From Bradyrhizobium sp. MOS002 (lineage in GTDB: Bacteria > Pseudomonadota > Alphaproteobacteria > Rhizobiales > Xanthobacteraceae): a stretch of 64,000 nucleotides of DNA. This document shows positions 26,393 through 34,187 of this stretch, in pieces. The DNA lies in contig NZ_PYFX01000004.1 of assembly GCF_003020115.1 (NCBI RefSeq), positions 124,001 to 188,000 of the forward strand, read 5' to 3'. Position 1 is the stretch's first letter; every line of letters starts with the position of its first letter. Under the pieces are notes generated by a model. It was given only the letters and a program-made list of their open reading frames with translations. It was not told the origin of the DNA and searched no databases. Made by a program: the position numbers and the translations under genes.

Positions 26393-27595
26393 ATGCGAGC
26401 AAAGAACTATTTTGTCGGTGCGGCGTTCGCGCTGTTGGCAAGCGGCATGGCTCATTCGGCCCTGGCGCAGGACATCAAGATCGGCGAGATCAACAGTTAT
26501 TCGTTGCTGCCGGCGTTCACCGAGCCCTATCGCAAGGGCTGGCAGCTCGCGGTCGAAGAGATCAACGCGGCCGGCGGCATCAACGGCAAGAAACTCATCG
26601 TCGTCTCCAAGGACGACGGCGGCAAGCCGGCAGATGCGCAGACCGCGGCCAACGAGCTGGTGTCGAGCGAGGGCGTGGCGATGCTGACGGGTACGTTCCT
26701 GTCGAACATCGGTCTTGCGGTCAGCGACTTCGCCAACCAGAAGAAGGTGTTCTTCCTGGCGGCAGAGCCGCTGACGGACGCTGTCACCTGGTCGAAGGGC
26801 AACAAGTACACGTTCCGACTGCGCCCCTCCAACTACATGCAGGCGGCGATGCTGGTGGAAGCAGCCAGCAAGCTGCCGGCAAAGCGTTGGGCGACGATTG
26901 CGCCGAACTATGAATACGGCCAGTCCGCGGTCGCAGTGTTCAAGAAGCTGATGTCGGAGAAGCGGCCCGACATCCAGTGGGTCGACGAGCAGTGGCCGCC
27001 GCAGGGCAAGATCGACGCGGGTCCAGTGGTGCAGGCGGTTGCCGCTGCCAATCCCGAAGCGATCCTCAACGTCACCTTCGGCGCGGATCTCGTGAAGCTC
27101 GTGCGTGAAGGCAACACCCGCGGACTGTTCAAGGGACGCGAAGTCGTCTCGTTCCTCACCGGCGAGCCCGAATATCTCGACCCGCTCAAGGAGGAGACGC
27201 CCGAGGGCTGGATCGTCACAGGCTATCCCTGGTACTCGATCAAGACGCCCGAGCACGACGCGTTCCTGAAGGCCTATCAGGCCAAGTACAACGACTATCC
27301 GCGGCTCGGCTCGATCGTCGGCTACCAGACCATCAAGTCCGCAGCGGCGATCCTGGCCAAGGCCAACTCGACCGATCCGGAGAAGCTGATTGCTGCCGCG
27401 GAGGGCCTGTCGATGCCGTCGCCGTTCGGCGAGATCACCTTCCGCAAGATCGATCACCAGTCCACGCTGGGTGCCTATGTTGGCAAGACCGCGCTGAAGG
27501 ACGGCAAGGGCGTGATGGTGGACTCTGTCTACAAGAAGGGCGCGGACTATCTGCCAAGTGATGCCGAAGTCGAGAAGCTGCGTCCGAAGGATTGA
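26393..27595 (+). CDS. branched-chain-type ABC transporter periplasmic binding protein
   Basis: A 400-residue periplasmic binding protein of the HAAT (LivK-like) family. The signal peptide covers residues 1-23 (cleavage after AHSALAQ). The mature start IKIGEINSYSLLPAFTEPYRKGWQLAVEEINAAGG is typical. The ATG at 26393 is preceded by GGAGGTTGGG. Many members in soil bacteria bind aromatic or heterocyclic acids rather than leucine. Being inside the hnr operon, nicotinate or a related pyridine acid is the likely ligand. The permease, two ATPases and a MarR gene follow on the same strand. Confidence 0.85.
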   Translation: MRAKNYFVGAAFALLASGMAHSALAQDIKIGEINSYSLLPAFTEPYRKGWQLAVEEINAAGGINGKKLIVVSKDDGGKPADAQTAANELVSSEGVAMLTGTFLSNIGLAVSDFANQKKVFFLAAEPLTDAVTWSKGNKYTFRLRPSNYMQAAMLVEAASKLPAKRWATIAPNYEYGQSAVAVFKKLMSEKRPDIQWVDEQWPPQGKIDAGPVVQAVAAANPEAILNVTFGADLVKLVREGNTRGLFKGREVVSFLTGEPEYLDPLKEETPEGWIVTGYPWYSIKTPEHDAFLKAYQAKYNDYPRLGSIVGYQTIKSAAAILAKANSTDPEKLIAAAEGLSMPSPFGEITFRKIDHQSTLGAYVGKTALKDGKGVMVDSVYKKGADYLPSDAEVEKLRPKD

Positions 27596-27606
27596 TCTCC
27601 GCTGCC

Positions 27607-27694
27607 GTAGGGTGGGTTAGCCGCAGGCGTAACCCACCACCTTCGATGCCGCACGATAAGAAGCGGTGGGTTACGCTTCGCTAACCCACCCTAC
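27607..27694. repeat. nested palindromic repeat (GTAGGGTGGGTTAGC ends) within the ABC operon
   Basis: Outer arms GTAGGGTGGGTTAGC (27607-27621) and GCTAACCCACCCTAC (27680-27694) are perfect over 15 bases. Inner arms CGTAACCCACC (27628-27638) and GGTGGGTTACG (27665-27675) are perfect over 11. It resembles another common Bradyrhizobium palindrome class and sits between binding protein and permease genes. Confidence 0.85.
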
Positions 27695-27701
27695 AAGGTG
27701 A

Positions 27702-27723
27702 GCGCTCCCCGCGGGGGGAGCGC
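27702..27723 (+). terminator. 9-bp GC-rich hairpin, probable attenuating terminator
   Basis: GCGCTCCCC and GGGGAGCGC flank a 4-base loop. It directly follows the palindromic repeat and precedes the permease gene. Without a T-run it may reduce rather than stop transcription, letting the binding protein be made in excess over the permease. Confidence 0.5.
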
Positions 27724-27747
27724 ACTGAAACCCAACCCGGACCGCCG

Positions 27748-29637
27748 ATGGCCTTTTACGTCGTACAGTTTCTGACCGGTCTCGCCAGCGCAGCGTCGCT
27801 GTTCCTGGTGGCGTCGGGCCTGTCGATCATCTTTGGCGTGACGCGGATCGTGAATTTTGCGCATGGCGCCTTTTACATGATCGGCGCCTACGTTGCCTTC
27901 ACGCTGACGGAGCGCCTGTCAGGTGCATTCGGCTTCTGGGGCGCGATCGTCATAGCGGCGTTCGCGGTGGCGCTGATCGGCGTGCTGGTCGAGATGGTCC
28001 TGCTTCGGCGTATCTATCACGCGCCCGAGCTGTTCCAGCTGCTCGCGACCTTCGGCCTGACCTTGATGGTCGAGGACCTGGTCGTCCTGATCTGGGGGCC
28101 GGACGATCTGGTCGGGCGCCGTGCGCCTGGCTTCAAGGGGGCGATCGACTTCTTCGGCCAGAACATCCCGAGCTATGATTTGTTCCTGATCGTGCTCGGA
28201 CCGGTCGTGCTCGGCATTCTCTGGCTCTTGTTCCAGCGCACGCGCTGGGGCGTGCTGGTGCGCGCAGCGACGCAGGACCGCGACATGGTCGCGGCGCTGG
28301 GCGTCAATCAGAAATGGCTGTTCACGAGCGTGTTTGCGGTCGGCGTTTTCCTCGCCGCTCTCGGCGGTGCGCTCCAGATCCCACGCGATGCCGTGCATCA
28401 TGCAATGGATTTGCGCATCATCGTCGAGGTCTTCGTCGTCGTGGTGATCGGAGGCCTCGGCAGCATCATCGGCGCTTTCGTCGCGGCGGTGCTGGTCTCC
28501 GAGCTCAACGCCTTCGGCATCCTGATCTTTCCAAAAATCTCCATCATCCTGGTCTTCCTGGTGATGGCGGCAGTGCTGATCGTGCGGCCCTGGGGTCTGT
28601 TCGGCAGGCCCGAGGCGCCGGCGCGCAAGACACCGGGCCTCACCGTCAATCCCTGGCGACCGCTGACGTCGAATGAACGGCTTGCTGCACTTGCGGCGCT
28701 CGTCATCGCGGCGACACTGCCGCTGTTCGCCGGCAACTATGCACTGACCGTCGGCTCGGAGATCGCGATCTCAGTGATCTTCGCCGTCAGCCTGCACTTC
28801 CTGATGTCGGTCGGGGGGCTCGCCTCCTTTGGCCACGCCGCCTATTTCGGCCTCGGCGCTTACGGCGTCGCTTTCCTCGCCAAGATGGCGGGTCTGCCGA
28901 TGATCGTCTGCCTGTTGCTCGGTCCGTTGCTCGGCTGCATGGGGGCTGCCGTGTTCGGCTTCTTCGCGGTCCAGCTCTCCGGCGTCTATTTTGCGATGCT
29001 GACGCTCGCGTTCGCGCAGATCGTCTGGTCGATTGCGTTCCAGTGGGTGAGCGTGACCGGCGGCGACAACGGTATCCTGGGCGTCTGGCCCTCGAGCTGG
29101 GCCGCGAGCCCATCGCATTTCTATTGGCTGTCGCTCGGCGTTGCGGCGCTCGTGACGATCGCGCTGCGGGCCATGGTGTTCTCGCCGTTTGGCTATGCGC
29201 TGAGGGCAACGCGCGACTCGCTGCTGCGCAGCGAAGCGGTCGGGATCAACGCCAAGCGCATCCAGTGGACGGCCTTCGTGATCGCGGGCACGACCGCCGG
29301 CATCGGCGGCGCGCTGTTTGCCTACCTCAAGGGTAGCGTCTTCCCGGACAATCTCGGCATCTCGCTCTCGGTCGATGCGCTTGTCATGGTGCTGCTCGGC
29401 GGCGTCGAGACGGTGTCGGGCGCAGTGATCGGCGCCATCGTCTACAAGGCCTTGAACATCTGGCTGGTCAGCCAGACCGACCTGTCAAAACTCGTGCTCG
29501 GCGGCTTCATCGTTCTGATCGTCGTCGTCTTCCCCAAGGGCATCGTCGGCATGCTGGAGATGCTGGCGCATCGCCGCGGGAAGACATCGCCGCCGGGGTC
29601 ACCCTTGCTTGCCAAGCCGATCGAGTCCGCCGAATGA
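27748..29637 (+). CDS. fused branched-chain-type ABC permease (LivH-LivM fusion)
   Basis: A 629-residue membrane protein joining two permeases. Residues 1 to about 290 are LivH-like (start FLTGLASAASLFLVASGLSIIFGVTRIVNFAHG). Residues about 310-610 are LivM-like (MSVGGLASFGHAAYFGLGAYG and RDSLLRSEAVGINAKRIQW). The two are usually separate genes, though fusions occur. It forms the membrane channel for the solute delivered by the preceding binding protein. It overlaps the next ATPase gene by 4 bases. Confidence 0.9.
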   Translation: MAFYVVQFLTGLASAASLFLVASGLSIIFGVTRIVNFAHGAFYMIGAYVAFTLTERLSGAFGFWGAIVIAAFAVALIGVLVEMVLLRRIYHAPELFQLLATFGLTLMVEDLVVLIWGPDDLVGRRAPGFKGAIDFFGQNIPSYDLFLIVLGPVVLGILWLLFQRTRWGVLVRAATQDRDMVAALGVNQKWLFTSVFAVGVFLAALGGALQIPRDAVHHAMDLRIIVEVFVVVVIGGLGSIIGAFVAAVLVSELNAFGILIFPKISIILVFLVMAAVLIVRPWGLFGRPEAPARKTPGLTVNPWRPLTSNERLAALAALVIAATLPLFAGNYALTVGSEIAISVIFAVSLHFLMSVGGLASFGHAAYFGLGAYGVAFLAKMAGLPMIVCLLLGPLLGCMGAAVFGFFAVQLSGVYFAMLTLAFAQIVWSIAFQWVSVTGGDNGILGVWPSSWAASPSHFYWLSLGVAALVTIALRAMVFSPFGYALRATRDSLLRSEAVGINAKRIQWTAFVIAGTTAGIGGALFAYLKGSVFPDNLGISLSVDALVMVLLGGVETVSGAVIGAIVYKALNIWLVSQTDLSKLVLGGFIVLIVVVFPKGIVGMLEMLAHRRGKTSPPGSPLLAKPIESAE

Positions 29638-30425
29638 GCGTCGCCCCCCCACTTCTCGCGGTCGAAGGACTGACAAAATCCTATGGCGGCGTCCACGCCG
29701 TGCGCGGCGTCTCCTTCTCGCTGCGCGCCGGCGAAATCCTGGCGCTGATCGGACCGAACGGCGCGGGCAAGAGCACCTGTTTCGACATGCTCAACGGCCA
29801 GAACAGGCCTGATAGCGGCCACGTCCGCTTGCTCGGCGAGGACACAACCGGCAGGAAGCCGCGCGAGATCTGGCGAATGGGCGTGGGCCGTACCTTCCAG
29901 ATCACCGCGACCTTCGCGACCATGACGGTGCGCGAGAACGTGCAGGTCGCGCTGATCTCGCATGGCAAGCAATTGTACAATCTTTGGGGCTCGGCGCCGA
30001 ACTTCGACCGCGGTGAGGCCGGGCGACTGCTCGAGCTGGTCGGCATGGGTGGTTACGCGGATCGCCCCTGTGGCGAGCTTGCCTATGGCGATCTCAAGCG
30101 GCTCGAACTCGCCGTCGCGCTCGCCAACCAGCCAAAACTGCTGCTGATGGACGAGCCGACCGCCGGCATGGCGCCGCGCGAGCGCGTCGATTTGATGCGG
30201 CTGACCGCGCAGATCGCCCGGGAGAAATCGATCGGCGTTCTCTTCACCGAGCACGACATGGACGTGGTGTTCGAGCACGCCGATCGCATCATCGTGCTCA
30301 ACCGCGGCACGTTGATCGCCGAGGGCTCGCCGGCCGAGGTCCGCGGCAATCCGCAGGTGCAGGCGGTCTACCTCGGCGAGGGCCTCCTTTACGAGGCCGG
30401 GCATCGTGAGGGAGCATCGGCATGA
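29634..30425 (+). CDS. ABC transporter ATP-binding protein (LivG type)
   Basis: A 263-residue ATPase with Walker A GPNGAGKST (about residues 41-49). The signature position is CGELAYGDLKRLELA, a LivG-type variant. Walker B LLLMDEPTAGM and the switch His in FTEHDMDVVFEHAD follow. The long insert between Walker A and signature marks it as LivG rather than LivF. It couples ATP hydrolysis to import through the fused permease. The gene overlaps both neighbours by 4 bases, so expression is coupled. Confidence 0.92.
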   Translation: MSVAPPLLAVEGLTKSYGGVHAVRGVSFSLRAGEILALIGPNGAGKSTCFDMLNGQNRPDSGHVRLLGEDTTGRKPREIWRMGVGRTFQITATFATMTVRENVQVALISHGKQLYNLWGSAPNFDRGEAGRLLELVGMGGYADRPCGELAYGDLKRLELAVALANQPKLLLMDEPTAGMAPRERVDLMRLTAQIAREKSIGVLFTEHDMDVVFEHADRIIVLNRGTLIAEGSPAEVRGNPQVQAVYLGEGLLYEAGHREGASA

Positions 30426-31126
30426 AGCTCACGGTGCAAGATCTCAACAGTCATTACGGCCCGGCGCATATCCTGTTCGACATCGGCTTCGAGGTCGGTG
30501 AGGGCGAGGTTGTCGCGCTTCTCGGCCGCAATGGCGCCGGCAAGTCGACGACGTTTCGCTCGATCGTCGGGCTCGTCGCGCAGCGCTCGGGACGGATCAT
30601 GTTCGAAGGCAAGGATGTCTCGGCGCGTCCGACACATGAGATCGTGCGGGATGGGCTTGGCTATGTGCCCGAGGAGCGGCGTATCTTCACCGACCTGACG
30701 GTGGAAGAGAATCTCGAAGTCGGCCGCCAGCCGAAGCGCCCGAACGCCCCGCACTGGACCCGCGACAAGCTGTTTTCGCTGTTCCCTAACCTTGGCGAGA
30801 TGAAAAATCGTCCGGGCGGCCGCATGAGCGGCGGCGAGCAGCAGATGCTCACCATCGCCCGCACGCTGATGGGCAATCCGTCGCTGGTGCTGTTGGACGA
30901 GCCTTCGGAAGGCCTGTCGCCGAAGATCGTGGAGCAGATGGTCGATGCCATCCTGACCATGAAGAAGGAGGGCGTCAGCATCGTCGTCTCCGAGCAGAAT
31001 CTGCATTTTGCGCGACTGATCTCCGATCGCGCCTATATCATTGAGCGCGGCCGTATCTGTTTCGGGGGTACCATGGCCGAGCTCGACGCGCGTCCGGATA
31101 TCCGCGACGCGCATTTGTCGTTGTGA
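30422..31126 (+). CDS. ABC transporter ATP-binding protein (LivF type)
   Basis: A 234-residue ATPase with Walker A GRNGAGKSTT, signature RMSGGEQQMLTIARTL, Walker B LVLLDEPSEGLSP and a final Gln-type switch (SEQNLHFARLI) typical of LivF. It forms a heterodimer with the LivG-type ATPase encoded just before it. The conserved YVPEERRIFTDLTVEENLEVG block also marks LivF. Its end lies 14 bases before the MarR start, so the regulator is probably in the same transcript. Confidence 0.92.
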   Translation: MKLTVQDLNSHYGPAHILFDIGFEVGEGEVVALLGRNGAGKSTTFRSIVGLVAQRSGRIMFEGKDVSARPTHEIVRDGLGYVPEERRIFTDLTVEENLEVGRQPKRPNAPHWTRDKLFSLFPNLGEMKNRPGGRMSGGEQQMLTIARTLMGNPSLVLLDEPSEGLSPKIVEQMVDAILTMKKEGVSIVVSEQNLHFARLISDRAYIIERGRICFGGTMAELDARPDIRDAHLSL

Positions 31127-31140
31127 GGGGCGGGGAGCGG

Positions 31141-31596
31141 ATGGCGAGAAGCGTCGCGGCGAAGAAAAGCGTCAAACCGGCAAAGCCGCCTTATGTGCTC
31201 GATGAGCAGGTTGGCTTCATCCTTCGCCAGGTCTGGCAGCGCCACAGCGCGATCTTCTCTCGCGAGATCGGCACCAATATTACGCCGACGCAATGGGCGG
31301 CGCTGTCGAAGCTTGCCGAGGCCGGGCCATGCTCGCAGAACCAGCTTGGACGGCTGACGGCGATGGATGTGGCGACCATCAAGGGCGTGATCGATCGTTT
31401 GACGGCGCGTGGCCTGACCGAGACCAGCCAGGATCCCGAGGACGGACGGCGGCTTCTGGTCAGCCTGACGCGCGCGGGGCAGCAACTGGCGGAAAAGGTC
31501 GCGCCGAATGCGCTCGCGATCACACGGGAGACGCTGGCGCCGCTCGAGGCAAAGGAGCGTGAGATGCTGATGACGCTGTTGAACAAGCTACGGTGA
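31141..31596 (+). CDS. MarR-family transcriptional regulator, candidate nicotinate regulator
   Basis: A 151-residue winged helix-turn-helix protein. The recognition region is CSQNQLGRLTAMDVATIKGVIDRL, followed by the wing RGLTETSQDPEDGRRLLVSLT, the hallmark of MarR. Start chosen at ATG 31141, after a GGGGAGCGG site; an in-frame GTG at 31123 overlaps the livF-type stop. The protein ends the hnr-transporter operon. In Pseudomonas putida a MarR protein (NicR) controls nicotinate genes, so this gene is the best candidate for the palindromes at 23207-23378 and 34106-34137. That pairing is inferred. Confidence 0.85.
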   Translation: MARSVAAKKSVKPAKPPYVLDEQVGFILRQVWQRHSAIFSREIGTNITPTQWAALSKLAEAGPCSQNQLGRLTAMDVATIKGVIDRLTARGLTETSQDPEDGRRLLVSLTRAGQQLAEKVAPNALAITRETLAPLEAKEREMLMTLLNKLR

Positions 31597-31639
31597 GCCG
31601 CGACTAACCTCGGTGAAGGTCTTGTCGAGGTGTTTCGAT

Positions 31640-32029
31640 ATGAGAGCGGCGACGCGGTTTACGATGGCTCTGAGTATGAGCGCGGTGCTGGTGGGCCAGT
31701 GTGCTCCCGCCTTGGCGGCGCAAGCCTATGAGGGGTTCTGGGCGTCGACCAAGAAGGATTGCCGCGACCAGGACAGCGCCAACCGCATGAGCATCGAGGG
31801 CGGCAACCGTCTCTTTTGGTACGAGACCCGGTGCCGCGCCACTGAGATCACTGCCGACGGGAAGCTGAGCTGGAAAATGAAGCTCTCCTGCGAAGGCGAA
31901 GGCGAGAAGTACCGCTCCAGTCCCCGGGTTTCCATTGCCGCGGATGGCAAGCTGGTGATGGACAACAGCCCGGTCGGCCAAGGGAAGCGCCAGACCTACG
32001 TGCGTTGTGAGATCGCCAAACCGCGGTGA
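31640..32029 (+). CDS. secreted protein of unknown function
   Basis: A 129-residue protein with an N-terminal signal peptide (residues 1-27, ending APALAAQ). The mature part has four Cys (KKDCRD, TRCRAT, LSCEGE, VRCEIA), which could form two disulfides in the periplasm, and the start YEGFWASTKKDC. It has no known domain. ATG 31640 follows GAGG; an in-frame GTG lies at 31613. It converges with the membrane protein gene at 32036. Confidence 0.6.
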   Translation: MRAATRFTMALSMSAVLVGQCAPALAAQAYEGFWASTKKDCRDQDSANRMSIEGGNRLFWYETRCRATEITADGKLSWKMKLSCEGEGEKYRSSPRVSIAADGKLVMDNSPVGQGKRQTYVRCEIAKPR

Positions 32030-32035
32030 TCCCCT

Positions 32036-32725
32036 TTACGTCTTTCCTGGCCATTTCGCGCGATAGCGGATTTCGCTGCCGTCGCCGAGCCGTCGCCACG
32101 TTCCGAACTCCGGCGTATGCGGAGCCCAGGCCGTCAATCCGATCGGGCAGACTCGGCTGGGCTGTCCCTGGATGTTGACGGCGAGCTGCCGGTGCGAGGT
32201 TCGGAACGCCAGCTCGACCTCGCCTGCGATGACGGGCTGATCGCCGTCACTATGGAAGCGGGCTGGGTCCAACTCGCCCGGCATGGTGTTGAGGTCGGTC
32301 TGCAATTCGATGGTGATGCCTTGTGGTGATTTCGGCACCGTTGCGCCGGCCGGAAACCGGACTTCGAAGACGAGCAGAGGAGTGGCGCCGTTCCGGTTGA
32401 GCCACGGCGTGGCCGTCATGTACGCGACGCCCATGTAAGTGGCCGCAGCCGCAACGCAGAGCAGGACGACGACGCCGAGCGACTTCAGACTGTTGCGCGC
32501 GAGACCGCTGTTGCTTGCATCTGTGCCGGAACGTGTCACCAGCCAGCTGGCAAGCACCAGGCCAGCGATCGCTCCGATGGGTGAGTAGACGAACAGTGCC
32601 AACAGACCAGACGTGATCGGGTCGGCCCGGTTGCCCAGATCGAGCACTGAAAACAGCACAAAGGTCGCGACATAACCTCCGACCGCACCGGCAACACCGG
32701 CGGCAATCCGCGACGAATTCTTCAT
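32036..32725 (-). CDS. membrane protein of unknown function
   Basis: A 229-residue protein. Three hydrophobic segments occupy about residues 7-27, 38-62 and 76-100, and a periplasmic beta-rich domain of about 120 residues follows (VFEVRFPAGATVPKSPQGITIEL onward). The ATG at 32725 follows GAGGGAGAC on its strand. It resembles exported-domain membrane proteins of rhizobia but no name can be given. It lies between the MarR operon and the enamidase with no evident functional link. Confidence 0.6.
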   Translation of the reverse strand: MKNSSRIAAGVAGAVGGYVATFVLFSVLDLGNRADPITSGLLALFVYSPIGAIAGLVLASWLVTRSGTDASNSGLARNSLKSLGVVVLLCVAAAATYMGVAYMTATPWLNRNGATPLLVFEVRFPAGATVPKSPQGITIELQTDLNTMPGELDPARFHSDGDQPVIAGEVELAFRTSHRQLAVNIQGQPSRVCPIGLTAWAPHTPEFGTWRRLGDGSEIRYRAKWPGKT

Positions 32726-32834
32726 GTCTCCCTCGGCGTTCCAGCAATGAACTGCCTGCGTTAGACGTAGCAGGCTGGCGACTTGTTCAATGCTTTCAGG
32801 GGACCGCGCGGAGCGGCGAGCCGCTCCGACCGCG

Positions 32835-34031
32835 TCACTTCGCCACCACCTCCGGCACCCTGCCGGCCGGCGGCGTGTTGCGGCTGCGCTGGGTGCGCAC
32901 GATACCATCGATGATGGTCATGCCGATGCCGGGGAGGTCGCCGAGCTGGACGCTCTCCAGGATGTTCTTGCCGGCCGAATGCTGCGCCTTGTCCATGATG
33001 ACGAAGTCGGCGGAACGGCCGACTTCGATCAGGCCGCAATCCAATTCGCGCATGCGCGCCGTGTTGCCGGTGGCGAGGCAAAACGCGATCTCGGCCGGCA
33101 GGTCGCCAAGCGAAGACAGCATCGAGACCATGCGCAGAATGCCAAGCGGCTGCACGCCGGAGCCGGCCGGCGCGTCGGTGCCGAGGATGACGCGGTTCAG
33201 ATCGCCCATCTCGCGCGCGATGCGCAACGTGAACAGCGCCGAGCGCTCATTGCCATTGTGCACGAGCTCGAGGCCGCGCTTGCAGCCCTCGCAGATGCAG
33301 CGGATCTGGTCGTCGGGAAGCGCGGTGTGGCCGCCATTGATGTGGCCGACCACATCGGTGTCGGCCTCCAGCACCACGTCCTTGTCGATCAGGCCGGAGC
33401 CGGGGATCGAGGGACCGCCGGTGTGGATCGTGCTCTGGATGCCGTATTTGCGGGCCCAGCCGACCATTTTTCGCGCGGTCGGGCCGTCCTTGACGCCGCC
33501 CAGGCCAACTTCGCCGAGCAGCTTGACACCGGCTGCGGCCAACTCCTTGAAGTCCTCCTCGACCATCTCGCATTCGATCACAGGCGCGCCGGCGTGAACC
33601 TTCACGCCGCCGGGCCGCAGATTCCAGAATGCGCGCTGTGCGAAGATGGCCATCGCCTTCAACCCGACGACGTCGCGCGGGCGGCCGGGCATGTGCACTT
33701 CGCCGGCGGAGATCATGGTGGTGACGCCGCCATGTAAATTGCTGTCGATCCAGCCGATCTGGTTCTGGCGAGGCGTCCAGTCGCCCGCAACAGGGTGGAC
33801 ATGGCTGTCGATCAGGCCGGGCGCCACCGTGGTGCCGTTGGCCTCGACGATGGTGGTCGCGCCTTCGGTGTCGAGGTCCTTGAAGCGGCCGATCGCGGTG
33901 ATCTTGCCGTTCTCGGCGACGATGGTGTCGCCGTCCAGGATCGGCTTTTCCAGCGCGCCGGACAGGATCAGGCCGATATTGCGGATCACGAGCTTCGAGG
34001 GTCCGGTGGCCTGGGGTGCGTCATGCGCCAT
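32835..34031 (-). CDS. ena: enamidase (1,4,5,6-tetrahydro-6-oxonicotinate hydrolase), amidohydrolase superfamily
   Basis: A 398-residue metal-dependent amidohydrolase. The first metal site is H77-V-H79 in LIDSHVHPVAGD. Later motifs are GEVGLGG (bridging acid), IHTGGPSIPGSG, HINGGHTALP and GTDAPAGSG with the catalytic Asp. The closing SRNTPPAGR and the stretches HGGVTTMISAG and PGRPRD match what I recall of Eubacterium barkeri enamidase. That enzyme opens the tetrahydro-6-oxonicotinate ring to 2-formylglutarate, releasing ammonia. ATG 34031 follows AAGGACC and fits the family length; an upstream in-frame start is rejected. It is divergent from the ferredoxin reductase gene across a shared operator region. 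Confidence 0.85.
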   Translation of the reverse strand: MAHDAPQATGPSKLVIRNIGLILSGALEKPILDGDTIVAENGKITAIGRFKDLDTEGATTIVEANGTTVAPGLIDSHVHPVAGDWTPRQNQIGWIDSNLHGGVTTMISAGEVHMPGRPRDVVGLKAMAIFAQRAFWNLRPGGVKVHAGAPVIECEMVEEDFKELAAAGVKLLGEVGLGGVKDGPTARKMVGWARKYGIQSTIHTGGPSIPGSGLIDKDVVLEADTDVVGHINGGHTALPDDQIRCICEGCKRGLELVHNGNERSALFTLRIAREMGDLNRVILGTDAPAGSGVQPLGILRMVSMLSSLGDLPAEIAFCLATGNTARMRELDCGLIEVGRSADFVIMDKAQHSAGKNILESVQLGDLPGIGMTIIDGIVRTQRSRNTPPAGRVPEVVAK

Positions 34032-34105
34032 GGAATGGGTCCTTGTCCTTAACTGCAACGCTTCCGATCTTGGGCAGCCTTGACCGCGGGATCAAGCCGG
34101 ATTAT

Positions 34106-34137
34106 TCATTAGTATACAAATGATCGTGTACAAACGA
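34106..34137. promoter_or_regulatory. tandem operator-like sites between enamidase and fpr
   Basis: Site one, TCATTAGTATACAAATGA (34106-34123), is an 18-base palindrome with one mismatched pair. It is followed by GTGTACAAACGA (34126-34137), a direct near-repeat of GTATACAAATGA. Site one matches the palindrome upstream of hnr at 15 of 18 bases. The second shares GTGTACAAACG with the nicAB-side site. Placement between divergent starts suggests control of enamidase and perhaps of fpr. Confidence 0.65.
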
Positions 34138-34187
34138 CGCATAGCTGCCGCCTTGAAAACCGCCACGACGCGCCACGGAAGGGTGAG

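Noticed and set aside
27607..27694. Insertion sequence in the ABC operon
   Set aside because: The element is under 100 bases, has no coding capacity and no target-site duplication was seen, so it is a short palindromic repeat.
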